Below the pieces are notes generated by a model. The model worked only from the letters and a program-made list of their open reading frames with translations. It had not been told where the DNA came from and did no database searches. A stretch of 64,000 nt of DNA from NCBI GenBank assembly GCA_020638655.1, contig JACKIC010000001.1, positions 124,001-188,000 of the forward strand. The letters run 5' to 3'. The translations under genes and the position numbers were made by a program. Positions 17,201 through 24,646 of the stretch are shown one piece after another. Position 1 is the stretch's first letter. Each line of letters opens with the position of its first letter. The DNA is from Planctomycetota bacterium. GTDB lineage: Bacteria > Planctomycetota > UBA1135 > UBA2386.

Positions 17201-18052
17201 CAGCAGCGCCGCCTGGCGGCGGTCCAGACGCTGCTGCTCGGCGGGCTTGGCAACCTCGAGTTCGAGGCCGCGCAGCAGCTCTTCGAGCACGTTGCCGACC
17301 TCGATCGCGCGCTGCACCAGCGGCGCGAGCATCGGCACCTGCTTCTTGTCGAGGCCGCCGGGCGCCATGCCGGCGAGCGCGTAGACGTCCTCGAACGAGA
17401 ACACGTTCTTCTCCTGCAGGTTCGGCGGCACGCGCTGATCCTGCGGCGTCTGCGGGTGGTTGGGCAACACGCGCAGGAACTGCTCGTAGGCGTCCTTGCG
17501 GTTGGCTTCGGCGAACGTGTCGAAGAAGGCCGCGACCTTCTCCCAGCGGCCCAGCGTGACGTCGCGCTGCACCATCTCGAACTCGCGCTGCAGCTGCTTC
17601 TGCTTGAGCTGCACCTCGGCGGCGGGGCCGGTCGGCGCCGGCGGCGGCGTGCCCTTCTCGCCCGGATCGACGCCGAACTGCTCCTTGACGAGATCGCGCA
17701 CCTCGGTGCTGAGCTTGGGCGCGTCCTCGGCCGGGTCGTAGGGCTTCAGCTCGGGCGAGGCCCACGCCTGCAACATCGTCGAACGACGGCGGTCGAACAG
17801 CGTCTGCTTCCACTTGTTGAGCCGCTCGACGGCAGCCGGGTCGTTGGCGGCGGGCGGCGCGGCCGGGTTCTGGGGCGCCTGCACCGCACCGGAGGTCGCG
17901 ACCTCACCGGCCGGCAGCGTCACCGGCATGACCGCCGGGCTCGAACGCGTGACCCGAACCGGGCCCGGGGTCTGGGCGACCATCGGGCCACAGGTCGCGG
18001 CCATGACGAACAATGCGGGGGCAGAGAGCAGCAGCGGGCAACGCAGGATCAT
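14264..18052 (-). CDS. Large exported, C-terminally anchored protein leading the Bat operon (1262 aa)
   Basis: A signal peptide at residues 1-26 (ending MVAQ) is followed by about 1100 mostly helical residues rich in charged and alanine positions. A beta-rich domain with tandem conserved phrases (EIKASAIGLVPELEQVLELE) follows, then one membrane segment near residues 1158-1178 (VPLWFWIAFGVGLFVYFVWFF) and a short cytoplasmic tail of about 85 residues. The bulk is therefore in the periplasm. It is the first gene of the MoxR/DUF58/VWA operon, ending 37 bp before moxR. I do not recognise a family. Position and topology make it a candidate client or scaffold of the MoxR/VWA system. Its cytoplasmic tail could contact MoxR; that is inference. 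Confidence 0.65.
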   Translation of the reverse strand: MILRCPLLLSAPALFVMAATCGPMVAQTPGPVRVTRSSPAVMPVTLPAGEVATSGAVQAPQNPAAPPAANDPAAVERLNKWKQTLFDRRRSTMLQAWASPELKPYDPAEDAPKLSTEVRDLVKEQFGVDPGEKGTPPPAPTGPAAEVQLKQKQLQREFEMVQRDVTLGRWEKVAAFFDTFAEANRKDAYEQFLRVLPNHPQTPQDQRVPPNLQEKNVFSFEDVYALAGMAPGGLDKKQVPMLAPLVQRAIEVGNVLEELLRGLELEVAKPAEQQRLDRRQAALLLSAIGQEVELGPFLPTFEEAEKSNDREAFNLMARHALAMFGKEKRNEFLETAWRVTHAALAAGEVGEEEKAEALRRAIELAPKVRSDLGPEWLAESFTSRPERGMEIIATIGGQVAKGFREQPQDTKYRADGLQLQKIAVEALLEKAPELAAKWQPTLALLASGWVTEASYSYSNSSTGSLRPVMQRDAFGNIFWTDMRMGGGGQVRAVEPADLVAAQPGQKWSALLGDALLPNFLTVSAQLFLKVDEAEKAFPFIEQLAAINPRKAKELADEFLRVWTRKSNPNRGMTNSYMFMYGFDQRSNGIPLTRSKQERNLAELASWVERLRKLPIGGVDQKLLAEAFATAHSAAEVPKMATIEKVFGDVSKLDPVLLGDLLQKMRTNLATTWRLPAVQEAQKTRRSQKEMLAEVQRGYETAAAVAARAIMEGGEHWALLAVTAAVLHDQNNFEKENGRSSKFADQRLRSFEIFEAGAKDYIKRAPDLRLDEESIGAFDTWFYAALGACDLGAIDEETVVAKSQLPLIKRALASLPEGSRERHQDMFANALFTRMSAVKPQIKQRYLEAGFEIVGDNPRAEEARKVYQYYQDLISELRLEAVVEGPTEIGTEPFGVRIDIVHSPEIERESGGFAKYAQNQNNQPYAYNYGRPLENYRDRFQEAVNATVEEHFEVLSITFNSEKMEAQSTDDPAWKRTPYAWLLMKARGPQVDRIPPVKIDFDFLDTSGYTVLPIGSSPVVVDASRKSAEPRPYKDLTVTQILDERRADEGRIVLEIKASAIGLVPELEQVLELETPGFKVAKRDDQGASVVKFSEDADSVVTERVWLLSLEPEDADLTPGTFTFGKPRSDDIKAVYQRYDDADLATVDPQVALSTGRSTKVPLWFWIAFGVGLFVYFVWFFTSKPGGRGSGQRSDLLQMPATVTPFSVLRLLDQVEQRARLDAAAKQRLAADRERIERAHFGREQDPSLDLQALAMDWLRRAI

Positions 18053-18195
18053 CGGCGATCTCGGCGGGAGGGGTCGTCAGAGCGGGCCGAAACTCGGCGC
18101 GGCCAGGACCGCAGAGGCTAGCACAGGGTGGCGCCGGTGCGACCGGCAGATTGAGCGCATCGACGCCCTGGCCGGCGAGAACTTCCGGTCCTCGG

Positions 18196-18897
18196 TCAGA
18201 GCCGCGGCTGCAGGTCGGCGAGGGCCACGACGCGCGTCGTCGCGGCCGGCAGCAGCGCCAGGTAGTCGCGGCGCGGCAGGGTGCGGCAGCCGAGCGAGCG
18301 CAGGTGGTCGGTCGGCATCTGCACGTCGAGCAGTTCGATCCCGGCGGCGAACAACGAGCGAACCAGGGCCACGACGGCGACCTTGGACATGTCGGTGCGG
18401 CGGTGGAACATCGACTCGGCCGCGAACAGGCCGCCGACCTGCACCCCGTAGGCGCCGCCGACCAGCTCGGCGCCGCGCCAGACCTCCAGGCTGTGCGCGT
18501 GCCCCGCCGCGTGCAGCCGCGCGTAGGCCTCGATCATCTCGGGCAGGATCCAGGTGCCGTCCTCGCGCCCCTCGCAGCAGGCGCGCATCACGTCCCGGAA
18601 GGCCGTGTTCCAGCGCAGTTCGAAGTCGCCGCGCCGCAGCACCCTGGCCAGGCTACGGGAAACGTGCAGGCCGTCCGGGTCGAACACGGCGCGCGGATCG
18701 GGGCTCCACCACATCGGCGGCAGGCCTTCGGCATACCAGGGGAAGATGCCGCTGCGGTAGGCGAGCAGCAGACGCTCGGCGGACAGGTCGCCGCCGACCG
18801 CGAGCAGACCCTCGCGATCGAAGTCTCGCGGATCGGGGAACGACAGGCGCCCCCGCGCCGGCAAAACCACCGGTTGCGAGTAGCGGCGCCGCGTCAC
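18196..18897 (-). CDS. aat: Leucyl/phenylalanyl-tRNA-protein transferase
   Basis: Aat transfers Leu or Phe from aminoacyl-tRNA to N-terminal Arg/Lys, creating N-degrons for ClpAP. The signature motifs are intact: FPDPRDFDREGLLAVGGDLS, SGIFPWY, WWSPDPRAVF, GTWILPEMIEAY, HAHSLEVW and GGLFAAESMFHR. The GTG at 18897 gives 233 residues, essentially the family length, and overlaps the upstream stop as GTGA, so this start is preferred over longer readings. It is cytoplasmic. It is coupled to the coiled-coil/RelE-like gene upstream, a pairing I cannot explain. Confidence 0.95.
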   Translation of the reverse strand: MTRRRYSQPVVLPARGRLSFPDPRDFDREGLLAVGGDLSAERLLLAYRSGIFPWYAEGLPPMWWSPDPRAVFDPDGLHVSRSLARVLRRGDFELRWNTAFRDVMRACCEGREDGTWILPEMIEAYARLHAAGHAHSLEVWRGAELVGGAYGVQVGGLFAAESMFHRRTDMSKVAVVALVRSLFAAGIELLDVQMPTDHLRSLGCRTLPRRDYLALLPAATTRVVALADLQPRL

Positions 18898-19904
18898 TTT
18901 TCCTTGAGGCGCCGCAGGGTGGTGTGCTGCTCCTCGCGATCGGCCAGCTCGAGCAGCTCGATGTCGCCTTCGGGCAGCGGCCGGAAGTAGACCCGCAGCC
19001 CCAGCGAGGCGCGGAAGCTCCACGTGTCCTGGCCGCCTAGCTGCTTGACCTCGAGCCCCGGGTAACCGTGGCCCTCGGTGCAGAACAGCAGGATCGCCGC
19101 GAACGCGCGCTCGACCGACTTGCGGTCCTTGCCGTCGAGCGACTTGTAGAACGACGGCAGGAAGCGCGGCAGCCGGAAGCGCTTCTCGGGTTCGGGCTCG
19201 GGCGGCGGCGGCAGCTTCTTGCGGCGGCGGTTCTTGGGCACCAGCGGCTCGAGTTCGGCGACGACCTCCTCGAGCTGGCGCAGGCGCGTCTGGTCGTGGG
19301 CCCGCTGGCGGCGCAGCGCGGCGTCGGCGGCGAGCAGCCCCTCGCGCTCGCCCTCGAGGTCGTGCACGCGATTCTGCAGCGCGCGGTCGCCGCCCGGCGC
19401 CGCGGCGCCCGGCGCCTTCTTGGCGCGCTTGAGCTCGTCCAGTTCGCGGCGCAGCACCGCCTGCTCGCGCGCCGCCGCATCGACCTTCTGCTGCAGGTCG
19501 GCGCTGCGGTCGAGATACCGCGCCGCGCCCTCGCGGGCCTTGTCGAGCTCCTTCTGCAGGCGCCGCACCTCCTGCTCACGCAGCGCCAGCAGCGCCGCGG
19601 CGTCGGCGGCCGCCGCCGCGTCGGGCGCGCGTTGCACCGGCTCGGCGCGCGGCAGCAGCAGCGCGAGGACCTCGCCGAGCTGCTCGGGGTCCTTGGCCTC
19701 GGCCAGCATCGGCGCGAGCACGTTGGCCGGCGCGCGTTCGATGCGGTAGCCGCCCTTCGGCGACGCGCCGAACTTGCGCGCCAGTTCGCGCATCGCCTTC
19801 ACCGGGGCGAGCTGCTCGAGCAGCAGCGCCAGCGGCAGGTCGCCCCCCTTGGCCAGAGCTCGTTCGATGAGCTTCTTGAGCTTGAGCCTGGGGTCGTCCA
19901 TCAC
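18894..19904 (-). CDS. Coiled-coil protein with C-terminal RelE/ParE-like domain (336 aa)
   Basis: Residues about 1-95 form a helical head. Residues about 100-225 are a long charged coiled coil (REQEVRRLQKELDKAREGAA and onward). A Pro-rich linker (PPPPEPEPEK) leads to a compact domain at about 245-336. That domain has the RelE/ParE toxin-fold pattern: FLPSFYKSLDGKDR helix, KQLGGQDTWSFRASLGLRVY strands, and a final strand-helix with LELADREEQHTTLRRL. RelE-type toxins are normally about 90 residues and stand alone next to an antitoxin; here the domain is fused to a coiled coil and no antitoxin gene is visible. It is cytoplasmic. The stop overlaps the aat start by GTGA. The RelE-like call is from pattern only and needs a profile search. 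Confidence 0.55.
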   Translation of the reverse strand: MMDDPRLKLKKLIERALAKGGDLPLALLLEQLAPVKAMRELARKFGASPKGGYRIERAPANVLAPMLAEAKDPEQLGEVLALLLPRAEPVQRAPDAAAAADAAALLALREQEVRRLQKELDKAREGAARYLDRSADLQQKVDAAAREQAVLRRELDELKRAKKAPGAAAPGGDRALQNRVHDLEGEREGLLAADAALRRQRAHDQTRLRQLEEVVAELEPLVPKNRRRKKLPPPPEPEPEKRFRLPRFLPSFYKSLDGKDRKSVERAFAAILLFCTEGHGYPGLEVKQLGGQDTWSFRASLGLRVYFRPLPEGDIELLELADREEQHTTLRRLKEK

Positions 19905-19947
19905 CCCGCCATCTGAGCGCAGCCGCGGCGCGGATGCACGAGGCAGG

Positions 19948-20433
19948 TCAGCCGCCGTCCGGGTCGGTCGCGGGGCGCGGGTAGACCGGGGTTACCGGAT
20001 ACTCGCTGTATTCCTTGGCGTCCCAGGTGCGCTCGATGACGTCGCGCTCCTCCTGGGTCAACTCACGCTCGTCCTGCCAGGACCGCCACGCCACCCACTC
20101 GACCAGGTCGAATGGCGCCCCGAACAGCGTGCCGGCCTTCCACAGCACGAACGACGGGAACAGGAACACCGACATCAGGTCCCGCGTCTCCTTGGGCTGG
20201 GCCTGGTAGTAGGCGCCCGTGACCGGGATCGCGACGATGTCGATGGGCAGCCCGACGATGAAGCCGGTGGTGCCGCCGACGGTGGCCGGGAAGCGCGTGA
20301 ACCAGGTCCGACCGTAGCGCGGGTCGACGAGCTCGTTGGCGTAGACCACGGTCTGGGTGCAGCTGCCCAGCAGCAGCGCCGCGACCAGCGGCCACGAGCG
20401 ACGCCTGGGGCGCGACTGCCGGATCGACGCCAT
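19948..20433 (-). CDS. Small lipoprotein in the GspL-like operon (161 aa)
   Basis: A basic N-terminus, hydrophobic stretch and lipobox LLLGSC give a lipoprotein signal with the modified Cys at about residue 25. The mature part has two hydrophobic segments (VGGTTGFIVGLPIDIVAIPV and LMSVFLFPSFVLWKAG) and an acidic tail. The GLPIDIVAIPVTGAYY phrase is loosely reminiscent of YceK-type outer-membrane lipoproteins, but the match is weak. It starts 3 bp after the stop of the 210-residue GspL-partner gene and should be the last gene of that operon. Function unknown. Confidence 0.65.
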   Translation of the reverse strand: MASIRQSRPRRRSWPLVAALLLGSCTQTVVYANELVDPRYGRTWFTRFPATVGGTTGFIVGLPIDIVAIPVTGAYYQAQPKETRDLMSVFLFPSFVLWKAGTLFGAPFDLVEWVAWRSWQDERELTQEERDVIERTWDAKEYSEYPVTPVYPRPATDPDGG

Positions 20434-20436
20434 GCG

Positions 20437-21069
20437 TTACCCGCGGCGTTCCTTCTTCGGCTCGCGGCGCGCGAAGGTCATCTTGCGGATCACCCACGTG
20501 TCCTGCAGCTCGGGCGGCGGTGTCTTGAAGCTGGTCGCGAGGCGGTCGTCGGTGCCGTTCTGGATCTCGAGCTCGCGCAGCTTCCAGATCGACTGCAGCG
20601 CCGCCGAACCGCCGCCGGCGCGCGCGCCGGACTCGCAGTTGAACAACACCGCGTAGACGAAGCTGAGCTTGACCTGCAGATCCTTGCGCTTCCAGTCGAC
20701 GGAGACGACGTAGTCCGCGGCGCGCTGCTTGGAGCCCGTCAACACCGCGGGCTCCTCCTTGGGATCGGACAGGCCGAAGTCGTTGCTGTTCAGGCCCTGC
20801 CCGGCGGCGCCGGCGAGGATCTGCCGCTCGAAGTAGATGCGCGGCTGGTTGGTCGCGTCCGAGGTCTGCAGGCTGCCCTGCACCACCAGCTCGACCTTCT
20901 TCTGCAGGCCGCCGATCTGCTCGAGCGTGCCGCCGTTGCGGGTTGCCTCGGTGATCGCCTTCTTGCAGGCCGCGATCTCGTCTTCGATGCCCATGCACAG
21001 GTAGTAGCCGACCGGCAGCACCACCAGCGACAGCAGCACGATCACCTTGTAGAGGTCCAGGTTCTTCAT
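20437..21069 (-). CDS. Single-span membrane protein, PilO/GspM-like partner of the platform protein (210 aa)
   Basis: A short cytoplasmic start, one membrane segment (residues 8-27, KVIVLLSLVVLPVGYYLCMG), a helical stretch suited to a coiled coil and a periplasmic beta-rich domain give the PilO/GspM topology. The ATG at 21069 is 5 bp after the stop of the GspL/PilM-like gene, and that order (L then M, or M-N then O) is the usual one in secretion and pilus operons. Sequence similarity to PilO is not obvious by eye, so the call rests on topology and position. It would act in the inner-membrane platform of a type II secretion or type IV pilus system. Confidence 0.5.
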   Translation of the reverse strand: MKNLDLYKVIVLLSLVVLPVGYYLCMGIEDEIAACKKAITEATRNGGTLEQIGGLQKKVELVVQGSLQTSDATNQPRIYFERQILAGAAGQGLNSNDFGLSDPKEEPAVLTGSKQRAADYVVSVDWKRKDLQVKLSFVYAVLFNCESGARAGGGSAALQSIWKLRELEIQNGTDDRLATSFKTPPPELQDTWVIRKMTFARREPKKERRG

Positions 21070-21074
21070 GGCGT

Positions 21075-22994
21075 TCACTGCCCGAAGGGCATGAAAGAGT
21101 CCTTCACCCGCAGGGTGATCTTGTAGTAGGAGCCTGGCACGTTGGTCTCCGCGTAGTCGCGGAACGGTTCTTCCTTGGAGCTCTCGGCGCGCGTCGAGGG
21201 CTTCTCGAAGGGACTCTTGGGGTCCTCGTAGTCGGCCTCGAGCGCGAGCTGCAGCGCGTTCATTCGATCGCGGAAGTCGTCGCCGCGGAACGCGACGAGG
21301 AACTCCAGCTTGCGGTTGGGCGCCTTCATGTTGAGGCTGAGCTTGAGCATCAGGTACCGGCCGAGCTGCGGCTCGACCGTCTTCATGATCTGCGCGAAGC
21401 GCACCAGCACCGCGAGGCCCGACTCGAGCGAGACGTCCTCGTAGATGCCCGAGTTCTTCTGCTTCTGGTCGGCGACCAGGCGCAGCTTGTCGCGCACCAT
21501 CAGCAGGCGCTTGTGCACCGGCGCGGCGGCGAGGTCCTCGATGAGATTCTTGTAGGTGTAGTCCTTGCCCTTGGTGTCCTCGATGCGGAACTGCGAGCCG
21601 TTCTCGAACCACTTGCCCGAGAGCACCGAGTGCAGCATGCCGTGGAACTGCGGCGTGCCGTTGGGCTTCTTGGGGTCGATGTAGGTCTTGCCGATCTGCA
21701 GCTCGAGGTTGCGCAGCTCGGCCGACAGCTTGGCGCTGTAGAACACGAGCGCCAGCAGCGCGACCATGCACAGGATCGCCAGCGGGAACTTGATGCGCTC
21801 GAAGCCGCGCTGCACGACGAGGTCTTCCTGACGCAGGTCGAAGCCCTCGGGCCCACCGAGCTTGGTCAGGGCGAGGCCGATCGCGGTCGCCAGGTGCGGA
21901 CCGAGCGCTTCCACCTCCTCGGGCTCGAGGTCGTGCTGCAGGTTGGCCAGCACGTCGAGCTCGCGCGCCTCGACGCCGAACACCTCGTTGAGCATCTCGG
22001 TCACGCCCGGGGCCCGGCAACCCATGCCGGTGGTCCACACGGCGCGGATCGTCGCGGCCTTGGTCACCGAGGTGAGGTAACGCACCAACTCGCGCGCCAG
22101 GCGCTGCAGGTAGGCGGTGTGCGCCGCTTCGGTCTCGGCGTGCGAGATCACGACCTGGCGCATCGTCGGGGCCGCGACGGCTTCGGCGGCAGCGCCTTCT
22201 TCGTCGTCGACGGCGTCCGGCAGCTCCTCCTCGAGCGCGAACTCGACATCCCGACCCGAACGCAGCACCTCGAGCGCGAGCTCGTGACCGCGCGACGGGT
22301 CGATGCCGTGGCGGTTGGCGAGGCCGTCGCCGACGGTCGCGTCACCGACGCGGATCACGCGCATGTCGACGAGGTTCTCGCCCTCGACGAGCAGCACCTT
22401 GACGCTGCGCGCGCCGATCTCGACCACCGCGGTGACGACCGATGCGCCCATCGGCACCGGCGCGGCCTCGTCCTCGGCCGCGAACGCGCCGGCCCAGTGG
22501 GCGGCGCGCCACAGCGCCATGGTGTCGAGGTCGATGTGCTCGGGCTCGATCGAGTTGCCGGCCAGCGCATCGAGCTGCGCGCGCAGGCCGGCCTTGGGCA
22601 CGGCCGCGACCAACAGGCGGGTGCCGCCCGCCGTGCCTTCGCCGATCTCGTGGAAATCGACGACCATGTCGTCGACGACGTAGCCGTGGATCTCACCCTC
22701 GGCCTCCGCCTTGACCACCTTGCGGATCTGTTCGTGGCCCTTGAACGGCAGGTCGAGCACGCGCAGCACGGCCTCGCGGCACGGGTGGCCGAGCAGCGGC
22801 TCGCCCTTCATGCCGGTGTCGATCGCCTCCCTGGCGATCGCGGCGACCGCGTCGGCGCGCCCCTGGATGTCGCTGGCAGGAACCGCGACCGGCGCGACGT
22901 GCACGCGCAGCAACCGGGTCTTGCGATACGTGCCGTCGAGCTCCACCACCTTCGCGGTGTCCTCGCCGGGATCGATGCCTACGCTCCTGACCAT
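21075..22994 (-). CDS. GspL/PilM-N-like inner-membrane platform protein (639 aa)
   Basis: Residues about 1-380 form an actin-like ATPase-fold domain related to PilM/GspL. It starts VRSVGIDPGEDTAKVVEL and contains DLPFKGHEQIRKVVKAEAE, DLDTMALWRAAH and VVEIGARSVKVLLVEG. One membrane segment follows at about 402-423 (FPLAILCMVALLALVFYSAKL), then a periplasmic region of about 215 residues with a ferredoxin-like pattern, as in PilN or the GspL C-terminus. A single protein covering both parts is the GspL arrangement; type IV pilus systems usually split it. It recruits the assembly ATPase to the inner membrane in known systems. An acidic insert (about residues 255-275) interrupts the actin-like domain. 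Only this gene and two followers are present; no pilin, ATPase or secretin gene is seen here. Confidence 0.7.
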   Translation of the reverse strand: MVRSVGIDPGEDTAKVVELDGTYRKTRLLRVHVAPVAVPASDIQGRADAVAAIAREAIDTGMKGEPLLGHPCREAVLRVLDLPFKGHEQIRKVVKAEAEGEIHGYVVDDMVVDFHEIGEGTAGGTRLLVAAVPKAGLRAQLDALAGNSIEPEHIDLDTMALWRAAHWAGAFAAEDEAAPVPMGASVVTAVVEIGARSVKVLLVEGENLVDMRVIRVGDATVGDGLANRHGIDPSRGHELALEVLRSGRDVEFALEEELPDAVDDEEGAAAEAVAAPTMRQVVISHAETEAAHTAYLQRLARELVRYLTSVTKAATIRAVWTTGMGCRAPGVTEMLNEVFGVEARELDVLANLQHDLEPEEVEALGPHLATAIGLALTKLGGPEGFDLRQEDLVVQRGFERIKFPLAILCMVALLALVFYSAKLSAELRNLELQIGKTYIDPKKPNGTPQFHGMLHSVLSGKWFENGSQFRIEDTKGKDYTYKNLIEDLAAAPVHKRLLMVRDKLRLVADQKQKNSGIYEDVSLESGLAVLVRFAQIMKTVEPQLGRYLMLKLSLNMKAPNRKLEFLVAFRGDDFRDRMNALQLALEADYEDPKSPFEKPSTRAESSKEEPFRDYAETNVPGSYYKITLRVKDSFMPFGQ

Positions 22995-23044
22995 GGTCGT
23001 TCTTCTCGGGGTATTCGGTAGCCGTGCGCCGCGTCAGCGGCCGG

Positions 23045-23078
23045 GTTCACTTCGGGCGTCAGTTCACTTCGGGCGTCA
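23045..23078. repeat. Perfect 2 x 17-bp tandem duplication spanning a stop codon
   Basis: The unit GTTCACTTCGGGCGTCA occurs twice head to tail (23045-23061 and 23062-23078). The second copy contains the stop codon of the Spy-like gene on the minus strand, so the stop and following bases are duplicated. This looks like replication slippage. Confidence 0.9.
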
Positions 23079-23480
23079 CTTGACCGCTTCGCCGGCGGGC
23101 CGGCTGTCGCGGTCGTAGCGGGCGCGCTGCTCGTCGTCGAGCAACGCGCGAACGCGCCGCTCGGTGCGGCGGCGCGCTTCGAGCAGGCGGTTGCGGATGG
23201 GGTCCGGCAGCTGCGAGATGTCGGTCTGGCCGAGGATCGCGAGCTGCTCGTTGCGGCCGCTCAGCAGCACCATGCCGAACGAACGCTGCTGCTGACCGTT
23301 CAGGTCGTAGCGCGCGGCGAAGTCCCGCGCGTATTCGGCGTCCCGGGCGTTGTCGCCGTCGGTTGTGGCAGAGCCATCGCGCATCGCAGCTTCTACTCGC
23401 GGGATCGCCAGGCCAACGCTCATGCCGGCGGCAAAGGTGCCGAAAGCGGCAGCCAGAATCCACCACCGCAGGTGTCTCAC
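23076..23480 (-). CDS. Spy/CpxP-like small exported helical protein (134 aa)
   Basis: One hydrophobic N-terminal segment (WWILAAAFGTFAAGMSVGLAI) serves as signal or anchor. The rest is helical and charged, with phrases like LPDPIRNRLLEARRRTERRVRALLDDEQRARY, the pattern of Spy/CpxP and periplasmic metal-sensing proteins in which a helical repeat ends in a D-E-Q motif. The GTG at 23480 overlaps the anti-sigma stop as GTGA, so it is coupled to the sigma/anti-sigma pair. This suggests an envelope-stress role, as in Spy/CpxP or CnrX-type sensors. The family call is tentative. Confidence 0.6.
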   Translation of the reverse strand: MRHLRWWILAAAFGTFAAGMSVGLAIPRVEAAMRDGSATTDGDNARDAEYARDFAARYDLNGQQQRSFGMVLLSGRNEQLAILGQTDISQLPDPIRNRLLEARRRTERRVRALLDDEQRARYDRDSRPAGEAVK

Positions 23481-23959
23481 CGCCGTCTCGGCTCCGCACG
23501 CTGCTCGACCAGCGGCGCGTCGAGACCCTTCGCCAGCTCGTCGAGGCGATGCATCTCCGCCTGCACCTCGTCGGGCGCGGCCTGCAGCTGCTCGCCGAGC
23601 CCGGTCTCGAACAGCCCCGCCTGCACGGCGAGGGCGACACCGGCCAGGACCGCCGCGGCGATCAACACCCGCCGGCAGACGCGCAGCACCACCGCGGCGG
23701 TCGCCGCGGCCTCGAGTTGCACGCGCGCCGGCAGCTGCCGGACCTCCGCGAGCACCGCCGACGCGAACCCCGCCGGCGCGCGGCGCACGTCCTGGCGCGC
23801 CAGCGCGAACCCGTCGGCGATCGCCTCGCGTTCGGCGGCGGCGGCGCGCAGGGCCGGCTCGGCGGCGAGGCGGCGGCGGAAGGCCTCGGCCTGCTCGGTC
23901 GACATCTCGCGATCGAGGTAGCGTTGCAACGACAGCGAATCGGCAGTGGTGAGCTTCAC
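23477..23959 (-). CDS. Anti-sigma factor-like membrane protein (160 aa)
   Basis: The gene starts with GTG at 23959, overlapping the ECF sigma stop as GTGA. The N-terminal region (LSLQRYLDREMSTEQAEAFR) matches the short helical start of anti-sigma domains that bind region 2/4 of ECF factors. A membrane segment (VLIAAAVLAGVALAVQAG) lies near residue 110, and an external tail of about 40 residues follows. The HxxxCxxC zinc motif of ZAS anti-sigmas is not present. It would hold the co-encoded sigma factor at the membrane until a signal arrives. Identification rests on topology, N-terminal pattern and position. Confidence 0.7.
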   Translation of the reverse strand: MKLTTADSLSLQRYLDREMSTEQAEAFRRRLAAEPALRAAAAEREAIADGFALARQDVRRAPAGFASAVLAEVRQLPARVQLEAAATAAVVLRVCRRVLIAAAVLAGVALAVQAGLFETGLGEQLQAAPDEVQAEMHRLDELAKGLDAPLVEQRAEPRRR

Positions 23960-24603
23960 TTGGAACCTCCGCGAGAGACGGTGGAGCCGGTCACCGCGGC
24001 GAGCGCCGGGACCAGTTCGGGATGGGCACGTTCGAGATGCTCGCGGAAGCGCTGGCGGGCGCGGAACAGCCGCGACTCGACGGTGCCGAGCTGACACTGC
24101 AGCACCGCCGCGATCTCGTTGTAGGAGAGCTCCTCGAACTCGCGCAGCACCAGGATGGTGCGGAACTTCTCGGGCAGCTCGTCGAGGATCGCGCGGGTGA
24201 CCTGCGCGAGCTCGCTGCGCAGCAGCGGCGCGTCGGGGCCGTCGACGTCGCGATCGCGACCGACGGCATCGAGGGTCGCCTCGTCCTCGACCAGCCGCAG
24301 CCGGCGGCGGCCGGCCTTGGCGAGGTGGTCGGTCGCCGCGTTGACGGTGATCCGATACACCCAGGTGAAGAACTGCGACTCGTGCTGGAAGGTGTGCAGC
24401 TTGCGGAACACCTTGAGGAACACGTCCTGGGCGAGGTCCTCGCACTCGGCGGCGTCCCGGCAGTAGCGCCCGAGCAGGCGGAACACCCGGTCCTGGTAGC
24501 GTTCGACCAGGGTCGCGAAGGCGCTCTCACTGCCGTCGAGCACGGCAGTGATCAGTTCGCGGTCGGGCGTGTCGGTTTCGGGGCTGCGTTTCAAGGCGAA
24601 CAC
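23956..24603 (-). CDS. ECF (sigma-70 family) RNA polymerase sigma factor (215 aa)
   Basis: Region 2 is clear (FATLVERYQDRVFRLLGRYC, then CEDLAQDVFLKVFRKLHTF and FFTWVYRITVNAATDHLAK), as is region 4 (ILDELPEKFRTILVLREFEE, SYNEIAAVLQCQLGTVESRL). Spacing and length are those of group 4 sigma factors of the RpoE type. It is followed, with 4-bp overlaps, by an anti-sigma-like gene and a Spy-like gene, so it most likely controls an envelope stress response. It lies 43 bp downstream of ribBA on the same strand and may be partly read through from there. Confidence 0.93.
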   Translation of the reverse strand: MFALKRSPETDTPDRELITAVLDGSESAFATLVERYQDRVFRLLGRYCRDAAECEDLAQDVFLKVFRKLHTFQHESQFFTWVYRITVNAATDHLAKAGRRRLRLVEDEATLDAVGRDRDVDGPDAPLLRSELAQVTRAILDELPEKFRTILVLREFEELSYNEIAAVLQCQLGTVESRLFRARQRFREHLERAHPELVPALAAVTGSTVSRGGSK

Positions 24604-24646
24604 GAGCGCCTTGGAAGGCGGATCGGGGGGTTTCTTCCCAGCTCGC

